From Blautia sp. (GTDB lineage: Bacteria > Bacillota > Clostridia > Lachnospirales > Lachnospiraceae), in assembly GCA_017420455.1 (NCBI GenBank), contig JAFOJB010000277.1, positions 1 through 9,172 on the forward strand: a DNA stretch of 9,172 bases. Direction: 5' to 3'. The translations under genes and the position numbers were made by a program. This document shows, piece by piece, positions 1 to 6,112 of this stretch. Position 1 is the first letter of the stretch; each line of letters opens with the position of its first letter. Under the pieces are notes generated by a model. The model had not been told where the DNA came from, ran no database searches, and saw only the letters and a list, made by a program, of their open reading frames with translations.

Positions 1-606
1 AGGCTCTTTGTGAGAGACCTGAATGAGAAAAGGTACAGGGAAAAGCTGCCGGACATGATCTACGACAGGATAGGCGATATTATTCTGGCGCTTTACATTC
101 AGGTCAGCAGCACGAGCGAATGCTTCACCAGCTCCAGAGTACAGAAAAGAGTCTTCGCCAGATGGAACAGAGAAAAGAAGGAAGTAATGCAGGATGCCCT
201 TCAGAACACACTCCGCATGGCGCCGCCCAGGCTGTACAGCTGGGAGAAGCTGCTGACAATGCCCGCATACAAGGGTGAGGATTTCATGGATCCTTCCGGT
301 AAGGGAGAGCTCAGCCGGGACGCTTACGGGAACTGCATCAGCACCTCCAGAAGAGTAAACGGCGCGGTCTGTGTGTTCCTTCCCGGCGTAGCAAAGTATA
401 TTGCCGGCATTCTGAACGACGATCTGTACTGTGCCTTTACCTCGATCCATGAGGTGATGGTGCATGCCAGAGAAACGGTCGCGACGGCGGATCTCCGGGA
501 GGTGCTGAAGGACACGATCCTGGAGACCACACCGTCAGAGGACATTCTTTCTTATCATATCTACCGTTACGACAGGGAGTCGGATTCCTTCTCCATGGAG
601 CTGTAA
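1..606 (+). CDS. DUF5688-like protein, C-terminal part (5' end outside window)
   Basis: The frame is open from base 1 to the TAA at 604-606. A GTG at 10-12 could be read as a start, but the codons before it are also open and the protein looks truncated at its N-terminus, so I treat it as partial (about 201 residues visible). The visible part resembles the C-terminal half of DUF5688 proteins, which are common in Lachnospiraceae and have no known function. Resemblance is strongest in the stretch with GAVCVFLPGVAKYIAG, the SIHEVMVHA segment and the closing ILSYHIYRYDRESD. No signal peptide, membrane segment or catalytic motif is visible. Its last 40 bases lie antisense to the end of the next gene, so its terminator must lie inside that gene. 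The family call is from recalled sequence pattern only. Confidence 0.6.
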   Translation, partial: RLFVRDLNEKRYREKLPDMIYDRIGDIILALYIQVSSTSECFTSSRVQKRVFARWNREKKEVMQDALQNTLRMAPPRLYSWEKLLTMPAYKGEDFMDPSGKGELSRDAYGNCISTSRRVNGAVCVFLPGVAKYIAGILNDDLYCAFTSIHEVMVHARETVATADLREVLKDTILETTPSEDILSYHIYRYDRESDSFSMEL

Positions 607-1667
607 TTTCCCGGGAGCGTAAGCTTCAGTTCTTCACAGATTTTCTCATTATAGAGCCTCTGATATTTTCTCGCATATTCTACAGGCATCTCGGAAATAT
701 TCTCCCCGCCGGCCAGGATACGTACGGCCATTTCTCCCGTGACAACGCCTATATCGTAGGGCTCCACATGGAGTGAAGCTGCTCCGCATACCGGCAGCAG
801 CGAATCGTCCCCCACAAGAACCGGAGTTTTGTCCTTCATACAGATTTCATGGATCCTGGAGGCGTTCTCGGCAATGAGCGGATCCTTCGGAACATACAGG
901 ACTTCGCAGTCTGCGGAAGCATATTTGCAGGAGCGCTCCAGGGCCTTCTCATCCTTGCAGGGATACATGGCGCAGACGTAATCCAGCTTCTCAAGAAGTA
1001 CCTTTACCATTTCTGCCTGATAAGATGCGCTTTTGTCCTCGCTGCAGTAAAGGATACCGACGGTCTTTATGGACGGAAAGATCTCGTTTACCATGGCTGC
1101 CTGCTTCATCAGAGGCGCAAGACTGCTGGTACCGGAGATGTTTCCTCCGATGATGCCGTCATACTCTTCGATTCCCAGAGCGCTTCCATATTCCTCCACA
1201 GCTGTGGCGAGGATCGGAATGTCAGCTGTCTTTTCCTTTGCGGCAAGCAGCGGCAGCAGGGAGTCTGCCATGATCAGGTCCTTTTTCTCCGCCACAAAGG
1301 CATCCATGATTTCGGAGCAGGCCTTCTCGTCCTCATTTGCGTTCCGGATATCAAACTGTACGCTTTCTTCCCCAAAGCCCAGAAGAACGGCATCCTGGAA
1401 GCCCCGGATATAGTCATCCATGCCGCCCGTATCTGCCGTGTCTGCGGCTTCCGCTGCTGCAGTATCCTTCTCTGCGTTTTCTGCATCTGCCGTGTCTGCG
1501 GCTTCCGTTGTTACAGTATCCTTCTCTGCGTTTTCTGATTCCTTCAGGGTCTGCCGGCCGGAAAGACAGATACCGATCTGATAGACCTCCGCCGATACTG
1601 CGGCAGGAGCAAACAGCCCTGCCGTCGCTGCAAGCTGCAGTAAAATGAGCATAATTCTTTTTTTCAC
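567..1667 (-). CDS. Exported ABC_sub_bind (TrpX-like) substrate-binding protein, 366 aa
   Basis: This is a predicted periplasmic-binding-fold protein of the ABC_sub_bind (DUF534/TrpX-like) family, which binds small ligands for an ABC importer; the ligand is unknown. I chose the GTG at 1667-1665 because AGGAGG (1676-1681) sits a normal distance upstream, whereas the ATG at 1685 overlaps that site. Residues 1-26 form a Sec signal peptide ending in VSA, with no lipobox cysteine, which is unusual for a Gram-positive binding protein. Family-typical stretches include YQIGIC (29-34), DYIRGFQDAV (85-94), a DLIMAD segment, GGNISGTSSLAP, TVGILYCSEDKSA and the closing CEELKLTLPGNY. Residues 45-80 are two 18-residue repeats inserted between the first strand and first helix. 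No permease or ATPase gene is adjacent, so it is an orphan here and could instead serve a distant transporter or a sensor. Confidence 0.85.
   Translation of the reverse strand: MKKRIMLILLQLAATAGLFAPAAVSAEVYQIGICLSGRQTLKESENAEKDTVTTEAADTADAENAEKDTAAAEAADTADTGGMDDYIRGFQDAVLLGFGEESVQFDIRNANEDEKACSEIMDAFVAEKKDLIMADSLLPLLAAKEKTADIPILATAVEEYGSALGIEEYDGIIGGNISGTSSLAPLMKQAAMVNEIFPSIKTVGILYCSEDKSASYQAEMVKVLLEKLDYVCAMYPCKDEKALERSCKYASADCEVLYVPKDPLIAENASRIHEICMKDKTPVLVGDDSLLPVCGAASLHVEPYDIGVVTGEMAVRILAGGENISEMPVEYARKYQRLYNEKICEELKLTLPGNYSSMEKESDSLS
1431..1538 (-). repeat. Two-copy 54-bp in-frame tandem repeat
   Basis: Units 1431-1484 and 1485-1538 are 54 bp each and differ at only four positions. In the reading frame of the substrate-binding protein they encode two 18-residue copies of the form ENAEKDT-xxx-EAADTAD-x, which are acidic and Ala/Glu rich. 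The near identity suggests a recent duplication or an actively slipping repeat. The length is a multiple of three, so gain or loss of a copy keeps the frame. Confidence 0.95.
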
Positions 1668-1708
1668 GAAAAAACCTCCTGTCATAGAGTATTTTGGCTG
1701 TTGAACTC

Positions 1709-1738
1709 AGTATATGACCTGTGGTGCCGGAAAGTCAA
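1709..1738 (-). promoter_or_regulatory. Promoter for the substrate-binding protein gene
   Basis: Read on the minus strand, TTGACT (1738-1733) and TATACT (1714-1709) are separated by 18 bp, each one mismatch from the sigma-A consensus. Transcription would start near 1702, giving a leader of about 35 nt before the GTG at 1667 with AGGAGG inside it. Confidence 0.65.
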
Positions 1739-1899
1739 GTTACTGTTCCTGCAGTCAGAAGAACCGTCCCTCTGTCTTACCAGATACTTTTCCGGGGTTG
1801 CTTTCTTTTTCCTGGCATGATAAGGTACCATTATAGGAAATGCAGGGGGACTGTTCAGAACCCCATCGGCCGGGGAGAAGCAGAGGCGGGAGGCAGAGG

Positions 1900-2508
1900 A
1901 TGTACAGAGAATTTCTGAAACAGATCGGAGATTTTATTTTTATCGAGGATGAACCGGAAAACGCAGATATCATTTTTGTTCCGGGAAACGGATATCCGCA
2001 GATGGCGGAGCTGGCGGCGAAGCTTTACCGGGAAGGGTATTCCAGGTATCTGCTTCCCAGCGGAAAATACAGCATCACAGAAGGCCATTTCTCCGGGGTT
2101 CTGTCAAAAACAGAGCTTTACCGGGGAAAATACGAGACAGAATGGGAGTTCCTGGAGGATGTTCTGGTGAAGAACGGAGTGCCGAGGCAGGCAATCCTGA
2201 AGGAGGATCAGGCTACCTTTACCTATGAAAATGCGGTCTATTCACGACAGGTGACAGACCGCATGGGGCTTAAGATCCACAAAGCGATTCTCTGCTGCAA
2301 GAATACTCATGCCAGAAGAGCGCTGATGTACTATAAAACACTGTATCCGGATACCAGGTTCCTGGTATGTCCTGCCGTTGTGGACGGGATTACGGGGAAA
2401 AACTGGACAACCTCGGAAGAGGGAATACAGGCAGTTACCGGAGAGACCACCCGGATCATCCGCCAGTTCTCCCTGCTGATGGAAGGAATGGATTATTCGA
2501 AGCTTTGA
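1900..2508 (+). CDS. YdcF/DUF218-family protein, 202 aa
   Basis: Start ATG at 1900 is chosen because GGGAGG (1888-1893) lies 6 nt upstream; the frame is open further 5' but that part is Arg/Pro-rich and unlike the family. The product has the DUF218/YdcF Rossmann-like layout: strand ADIIFVPG (22-29), a helix with KLYREGYSRYLL (41-52) leading into PSGK (53-56), TYENA (108-112), AILCCKNTHARRAL (129-142) and a closing GETTRI helix (181-186). In the family the TYENA and the H-x-R-R-A-like stretches line a polar pocket; E. coli YdcF binds SAM-like ligands, but the biochemical role is not settled. There is no signal peptide or membrane helix, so this is a cytoplasmic short-form member. It probably stands alone as a transcription unit. 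I see only weak promoter-like matches in 1668-1899. Its stop overlaps the end of the opposing gene by 16 bp. Confidence 0.85.
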   Translation: MYREFLKQIGDFIFIEDEPENADIIFVPGNGYPQMAELAAKLYREGYSRYLLPSGKYSITEGHFSGVLSKTELYRGKYETEWEFLEDVLVKNGVPRQAILKEDQATFTYENAVYSRQVTDRMGLKIHKAILCCKNTHARRALMYYKTLYPDTRFLVCPAVVDGITGKNWTTSEEGIQAVTGETTRIIRQFSLLMEGMDYSKL

Positions 2509-3770
2509 GTCTTTTCTTCCTCCGGAAGCCAGATATGAACCGTTTCGATCCTTTTTTTGTTGAGACTGTCCACCACAAGACGGATCCCGTTTTCCAGCTG
2601 GACGGCCTGTCCCATGGAAGGAAGGCTGTCCAGCTGTCCGATGATGAATCCGCCCAGAGAGTCATAATCCTCAGATTCCAGATGAATGCCAAGAGCTTCG
2701 TTGATATCGTCCAGCTTTGCGGACCCCGCTGCCACGTATTCACGCCCTTTCTGGATTTCCGTCAGATCCTCCTGCTCGTCCTCGTCATACTCATCCCGGA
2801 TTTCGCCCACGATTTCTTCCAGAAGATCCTCCAGCGTCACAAGTCCCGCGGTTGATCCGTATTCGTCCAGAACAATGGCAAGGTTTACCGAAGCCTTCCG
2901 CATTTCCACCAGAAGATCCGCGGTAGCCTTGTACTCATAGGTAAAATAGGGAGGACGCAGAATGCTCCTCACAGAAAACTCCCGGTCGTCGGGATACAGA
3001 ATCAGATCCTTTACATTGATGATACCGATGATATTATCGGTGCTGTCCTCATAGACAGGAAAACGGGTATGCCGGTCCTCGCGGAAGACATCCATCAGCT
3101 CCTCATAGGTGGAAGATACATTCACAAAGGTCATATCGATCCTGGGAATCATTACATCCCTGGCCGTGGAATCCCCGAAATCGAAAACATTGTAGATCAT
3201 CTGTTTTTCTTCGTTCTCGATCACTCCGTCCTGCTCACCGACATTTACCAGGGTGCGCAGTTCATGTTCCGTCATGGCCGTATTTTTTTTCTCCGGATCT
3301 ATCCCCAGAAGACGCATGGAACCGCTGCTGAGCTTCGTCACCAGGAAGATGACGGGAGTGAACAGGACCATAAGGGCGTAGATTACATTTGCGTACAGCA
3401 GGGACATCTTTTCCGCGTGAATCTGCGCCAGTGTCTTCGGCGTGAGCTCCCCGAAGATCAGGATCAGGAGCGTAAGTATTCCGGTGGCGATCCCTACATA
3501 TACATTTCCGAAAACATCTATGACCAGTGTGGTAAGTAATGAGGAAGCTGCCATATTTACAATGTTGTTTCCAATTAAAATGGCGCTGAGCATTTTTCCG
3601 GAATCGGAAATGACCTTCTCTGCCACAGCAGCTTTTCTGAGTCCCTCCTCGGCCAGCGCCTGAATCCGGATCTTGTTTACGGTGGTCAGGGCTGTTTCTG
3701 CAGAGGAAAAGAAGGCAGACAGAAGAATCAGAAGCAGAATAATGATGCCTTTTACGATACGTTCATTCAT
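2493..3770 (-). CDS. CNNM-CBS-CorC/HlyC membrane protein (hemolysin C family, probable metal efflux), 425 aa
   Basis: This is a full-length member of the bacterial CNNM/CorC (HlyC/CorC) family, related to MpfA and YhdP-type proteins implicated in Mg2+ export. The CNNM (DUF21) membrane domain spans about residues 1-150, with hydrophobic segments near 5-24, 60-85, 92-108 and 127-147. It carries the family signatures FFSSAETAL (20-28), ILIGNNIVN (64-72) and GELTPK (107-112). A CBS pair follows at about 205-325 (MIPRIDM, TRFPVY, IIGIINVKDLI, VLDEYGSTAGLVTLEDLLEEIVGEI). The CorC_HlyC domain lies at about 340-418 and includes YDSLGGFIIG. CBS domains of this family bind Mg-ATP and gate transport. 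The ATG at 3770 has AGGAGG (3782-3787) about 11 nt upstream. The substrate is not shown by sequence; Mg2+ is the best guess. Confidence 0.93.
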   Translation of the reverse strand: MNERIVKGIIILLLILLSAFFSSAETALTTVNKIRIQALAEEGLRKAAVAEKVISDSGKMLSAILIGNNIVNMAASSLLTTLVIDVFGNVYVGIATGILTLLILIFGELTPKTLAQIHAEKMSLLYANVIYALMVLFTPVIFLVTKLSSGSMRLLGIDPEKKNTAMTEHELRTLVNVGEQDGVIENEEKQMIYNVFDFGDSTARDVMIPRIDMTFVNVSSTYEELMDVFREDRHTRFPVYEDSTDNIIGIINVKDLILYPDDREFSVRSILRPPYFTYEYKATADLLVEMRKASVNLAIVLDEYGSTAGLVTLEDLLEEIVGEIRDEYDEDEQEDLTEIQKGREYVAAGSAKLDDINEALGIHLESEDYDSLGGFIIGQLDSLPSMGQAVQLENGIRLVVDSLNKKRIETVHIWLPEEEKTQSFE

Positions 3771-3794
3771 ATACAGTGAAACCTCCTGCTGAAA

Positions 3795-3823
3795 ACTATA
3801 CAGGGTTTTCGGGGAAAAAGCAA
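3795..3823 (-). promoter_or_regulatory. Possible promoter for the CNNM/CorC gene
   Basis: On the minus strand TTGCTT (3823-3818) and TATAGT (3800-3795) are 17 bp apart. The start would fall near 3788, giving a very short leader that begins almost at the ribosome site (3782-3787). The match is moderate. Confidence 0.4.
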
Positions 3824-3858
3824 ATATTAAAAAATCAAAAAAGAATTATTACAAAATA

Positions 3859-3887
3859 TTTACAAACGGATATATTTCTGTTATAAT
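3859..3887 (+). promoter_or_regulatory. Strong sigma-A-type promoter of the surface protein gene
   Basis: TTTACA (3859-3864), a 17-bp spacer and a perfect TATAAT (3882-3887) form a near-consensus promoter. An A/T-rich run at 3824-3858 just upstream could act as an UP element. The start would lie near 3894, leaving a leader of about 17 nt that consists mostly of AAAGGAGGT (3895-3903), 7 nt before the ATG at 3911. This implies strong, constitutive-looking expression of a gene that carries an early stop. Confidence 0.8.
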
Positions 3888-3910
3888 TCCTCGTAAAGGA
3901 GGTTTGTAAT

Positions 3911-5323
3911 ATGAAAAGAGTTTGTAGATATAAAAAATGGGGGAGTCCGGCAGGAGCTTTTTTAGCCTTCGCGCTCCTGCTTTGCATTTCTCATATATCC
4001 TATGCAGAAGAGACATTGAATGAGAAGGCCGGTCTGTGGGACCAGGTCACGGTTACCAGGGGAGAACCTCTTTCTGAAAAAGAACTTCCGGAATCAGAAC
4101 TCGGGATTTTTTCCTGGGCAGAGGAGGAAACTGTCCCGGAAACCGAAGGGATGGAATATAAGGTTTATCTGAAGCCTTTTGAAGGAGTAGATCTTTCCGG
4201 CTGGAAAGACTGGAACGAGGAAAAGAATGCCGTTGTTCTGTCTGTCAGAGTCTGGTTTGAAGACAGCAGAACAGAAGAAATACCGGGGGAAGATCCCGTG
4301 CAGGATCAGGAAAACGCAGATCCTGCCGTGAATAGGGAAGACAGTAACCAGAATCCATCCGGAGAAACGGATACACCCTCTCCGGATGCTGCAGAGGAAA
4401 ATCCATCCTCGGAAGGTTCTCCGGAGGAAGGAAACGAAGACTCTGTACCCGTTGAAGACACCGAAGGAACGCCTTCTGCAGAGGGAGAAGGAAACACGCA
4501 GGGAGATTCTGTCATCGAAGAGCCCTCTGAGACCGTACCTGCAGAGGAGGAAGGAAAGACTCCGGGAACAGAAAACACGCAGGATCCGGGGGCAGCGGAT
4601 GCCCCGGCAGATGTGGAGAATACGGAAGGCGGGCAGAATGTACAGCTGCCGGAAAGCACGGAAAATCCAGAAAACCCGCAGAATCCGGAGAATCCCGCAG
4701 AAACAGCCCCGGCAGACATTCCGGAAGACCCTTCGTATACAGAGGAAACAGTTCCGGAAAATGTACCGGAACCGAACATTTTCGACCATACGGGAGTGAT
4801 TCAGGAGGAGAATCAGGAAGCTGTTTCGGCGGACGCGGATTTCTCCGAAGAAGAAAAGCTTGACATGGCGGCCATCAACCATACCTGTGACGGGATATTT
4901 ATCTATGGGGATAACCTTCCCTGGTATGTACAGTTCCAGGCGGTAGAGGTGGACGCCGGACAATTCAGTATCAGGGACGGCGCGGCTCTGTTCAAGGCCT
5001 ATGAATTCCGGCTGTATGATACCACGAAAAACGCAGAATATGAGATTCCTGCCGGAAGCTATGTCACGGTTTCTGTTCCGGTACCGGAAGGGTATACATA
5101 CATTGTGGAGCATATTCTGAAAAACGGAGCTACGGAACGGATCGTTCCCACTCTGGAAGGGCAGCGGCTGCTTTTCAGCACGACCTCCTTCAGCTCCTAC
5201 GGAATCGCGGGGAGCAATACGCTGGCGGGAGACGAAAATGATCTGATCCAGACGCCGACTCCGAAGCCGACCACGCCTCCTTCCAATACGCCTGCAGCAT
5301 CTCCGGCGGGCAGTACAGGGTAG
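3911..5323 (+). CDS. Exported acidic Pro/Glu-rich surface protein, 470 aa up to an in-frame TAG
   Basis: Residues 1-32 are a Sec signal peptide: basic start, hydrophobic core AFLAFALLLCI, and cleavage after SYA. A small folded module follows at about 41-117 (LWDQVTVTRG through VVLSVRVWFE). Residues 118-315 are a low-complexity acidic linker rich in Glu, Pro, Asn, Ser and Thr, including short ENP repeats around 250-262. A second beta-rich module at about 316-435 (FRLYD, IPAGSYVTVSVPVPEGY, and FSTTSFSSYGIAG) resembles C-terminal modules seen in many clostridial surface proteins. A Pro/Thr stalk then begins and is cut by TAG at 5321-5323. The product up to that stop has no membrane or cell-wall anchor and should be secreted. 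I do not recognise a named family; a cell-surface role is inferred from the architecture. The very strong promoter and ribosome site indicate it is, or was until recently, well expressed. Confidence 0.8.
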   Translation: MKRVCRYKKWGSPAGAFLAFALLLCISHISYAEETLNEKAGLWDQVTVTRGEPLSEKELPESELGIFSWAEEETVPETEGMEYKVYLKPFEGVDLSGWKDWNEEKNAVVLSVRVWFEDSRTEEIPGEDPVQDQENADPAVNREDSNQNPSGETDTPSPDAAEENPSSEGSPEEGNEDSVPVEDTEGTPSAEGEGNTQGDSVIEEPSETVPAEEEGKTPGTENTQDPGAADAPADVENTEGGQNVQLPESTENPENPQNPENPAETAPADIPEDPSYTEETVPENVPEPNIFDHTGVIQEENQEAVSADADFSEEEKLDMAAINHTCDGIFIYGDNLPWYVQFQAVEVDAGQFSIRDGAALFKAYEFRLYDTTKNAEYEIPAGSYVTVSVPVPEGYTYIVEHILKNGATERIVPTLEGQRLLFSTTSFSSYGIAGSNTLAGDENDLIQTPTPKPTTPPSNTPAASPAGSTG

Positions 5324-5605
5324 AGCACGAACACACAGAACACACCGTCCTCCTCAGGCGGTATCCAGCCGTCCTCCGGAGGCAGCAGTACAGGTCAGAC
5401 AGGTGCTTCCGGGAGCAGCACAACCACACAGTCTGCAGGAACCACCTCCGGGACATCCCAGACCTCGTATCAGAAGGTCTCTGCCGATGGTTCCGGCGCC
5501 GTACCGACAGCTGATGAAACGCCGCTGGAGCAGTATATCCTCCTTCTGCTCCTTGGAATCGCCGGTACAAGCGTGATCCTCGCCAGGAGTAAAGCTTTCT
5601 TTTAA
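5324..5605 (+). pseudogene. In-frame stalk and membrane anchor stranded behind the amber stop of the surface protein gene
   Basis: After the TAG at 5321-5323 the same frame stays open for 93 codons to TAA at 5603-5605. The first 60 or so residues continue the Ser/Thr/Gly/Gln-rich stalk that begins before the stop. They are followed by ADETPLEQ and a hydrophobic segment YILLLLLGIAGTSVILA (71-87), then a short basic tail RSKAFF, as in a C-terminal membrane anchor. There is no LPXTG motif. The segment has no in-frame ATG or TTG, and its only GTG lies inside the anchor, so it cannot be translated usefully on its own. The simplest reading is a CAG-to-TAG change in a gene that once encoded 564 residues. 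Readthrough at the amber codon or a sequencing error are alternatives. Confidence 0.8.
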
Positions 5606-5628
5606 CGGGCCCACACGAAAAAAAATGC

Positions 5629-5657
5629 TTTTAAATTGACAGGAACTGTGCTATACT
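5629..5657 (+). promoter_or_regulatory. Extended -10 promoter of scfA
   Basis: TATACT at 5652-5657 is preceded by TGC (5649-5651), giving an extended -10 (TGnTATACT). The -35 position 17 bp upstream holds only TTTTAA (5629-5634). The start would be near 5664, with a leader of about 28 nt containing AAGGAGGA (5678-5685), 6 nt before the ATG. A perfect TTGACA at 5636 has no good -10 at 16-18 bp, so it is more likely part of the inverted repeat. Confidence 0.5.
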
Positions 5658-5662
5658 GTCAA
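5636..5662. promoter_or_regulatory. Inverted repeat over the scfA promoter (candidate operator)
   Basis: TTGACAG (5636-5642) and CTGTCAA (5656-5662) are a perfect 7-bp inverted repeat with 13 bp between the arms and about 20 bp, two helical turns, between arm centres. The right arm overlaps the likely -10 element and start region. If transcription starts near 5664, the left arm is not transcribed, so the repeat would act as a DNA-binding site and not as an RNA hairpin. That it binds a regulator is inferred. Confidence 0.45.
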
Positions 5663-5691
5663 AAGTATAATTTTAAGAAGGAGGATTTACC

Positions 5692-5832
5692 ATGGAGCAT
5701 ATCAGGACTTTGAATACAAAAAACCTTCAGAACACGGTAAAGAAGGGCGGCTGCGGCGAGTGCCAGACGTCCTGCCAGTCTGCGTGCAAGACATCCTGTA
5801 CAGTTGGCAACCAGAGCTGTGAGCAGAAATAA
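5692..5832 (+). CDS. scfA: SCIFF ranthipeptide precursor (six Cys in forty-five), 46 aa
   Basis: This is the substrate peptide of the SCIFF maturase, a RiPP precursor found very widely in Clostridia. It has 46 residues with six cysteines, at 21, 24, 28, 32, 36 and 43, in the hallmark pattern CGECQTSCQSACKTSC. The N-terminal part (MEHIRTLNTKNLQNTVKK) is the leader bound by the maturase. In characterised SCIFF peptides the radical SAM enzyme links Cys32 to Thr37 by a non-alpha thioether; both residues are present here at exactly these positions (CKTSCT). No second precursor is seen. The ATG is set by a strong AAGGAGGA with a 6-nt spacer. It has its own promoter region and is followed within 15 bp by a hairpin. 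The final product's role is unsettled; signalling functions have been proposed for related clostridial ranthipeptides. Confidence 0.97.
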   Translation: MEHIRTLNTKNLQNTVKKGGCGECQTSCQSACKTSCTVGNQSCEQK

Positions 5833-5846
5833 AGTGCTGTTTTAAC

Positions 5847-5874
5847 AAAGCAGCGGGTGAAGATCCGCTGCTTT
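5847..5874 (+). terminator. Hairpin terminator or attenuator just after scfA
   Basis: AAAGCAGCGG (5847-5856) pairs perfectly with CCGCTGCTTT (5865-5874) across an 8-nt loop, followed by the modest U-rich run ATTATT. A partial terminator here would yield far more precursor than maturase mRNA, as is common in RiPP operons. The weak U-tract suggests readthrough into scfB. Confidence 0.75.
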
Positions 5875-5946
5875 ATTATTGCGCGTTAAGCCGGTCAGAC
5901 CGGTACCGGGCGTTCTGAGGCATACACATGACCGGTATTGTACATC

Positions 5947-5962
5947 CGGCAGAGCTCTGCCG
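5947..5962. repeat. 16-bp perfect palindrome
   Basis: CGGCAGAGCTCTGCCG reads the same on both strands. As RNA it would fold to a 6-bp stem with an AGCU loop; as DNA it could be a dimeric regulator site. Confidence 0.6.
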
Positions 5963-5980
5963 TGAGGCCGCACTTCGCGC

Positions 5981-6014
5981 ATCGGATAGGGGAACGCATT
6001 TTCTCCTATCCGAT
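5981..6014 (+). terminator. Long hairpin upstream of scfB
   Basis: ATCGGATAGG (5981-5990) pairs perfectly with CCTATCCGAT (6005-6014). The stem continues inward through one G-U pair and three Watson-Crick pairs (GAA with TTC), giving 14 pairs around a 6-nt loop CGCATT. TGTTATT follows. It may act as a second terminator or attenuator, or as an RNA structural element; I cannot tell which. Confidence 0.5.
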
Positions 6015-6112
6015 TGTTATTGACGGCAACGCAGCCTGGCGGGTTCAGACGCGCAGGATGTACAGGCTGTTTATGCACAGTTCCTTATTACCTGAAGAAA
6101 GGACAGACCAGC

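Larger units (their letters stand above)
5875..6112 (+). other. Structured gap between scfA and scfB
   Basis: No convincing gene lies here. The gap holds several inverted repeats: CCGGTCA (5891-5897) with TGACCGG (5929-5935), a 10-bp palindrome CCGGTACCGG (5900-5909), a 16-bp perfect palindrome (5947-5962) and a long hairpin (5981-6014). I find no good promoter for scfB; TTGACG at 6019-6024 lacks a matching -10. The region could be a structured leader of scfB mRNA, a tandem attenuator, or a copy of a palindromic intergenic repeat. Confidence 0.6.

Noticed and set aside
849..1538. 229-codon plus-strand frame with repeated CRVCGFRC-type segments
   Set aside because: The cysteine-rich repeats are only the antisense reading of the 54-bp tandem repeat in the binding-protein gene.
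3911..4010. Lipoprotein signal in the surface protein (LLLC at residues 22-25)
   Set aside because: The residue before Cys is Leu, not Gly/Ala/Ser, and a standard SYA cleavage site follows, so a type I signal peptide fits better.
4094..5113. 339-codon open frame on the minus strand
   Set aside because: It is a shadow of the low-complexity Glu/Pro-rich plus-strand gene. Its product is Arg/Cys/Phe-rich, without domain pattern, signal peptide or ribosome site.
5324..5605. Sortase-type (LPXTG) anchor at the end of the surface protein frame
   Set aside because: No LPXTG-like pentapeptide precedes the hydrophobic segment; it looks like a plain membrane anchor.
5666..5671. TATAAT as the -10 of scfA
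   Set aside because: Transcription would then start inside the ribosome site at 5678-5685, and no -35 match lies 16-18 bp upstream.
6014..6112. Upstream in-frame start for scfB at 6014
   Set aside because: The extra 33 residues begin inside the long hairpin, lack a ribosome site and do not resemble the start of the family.
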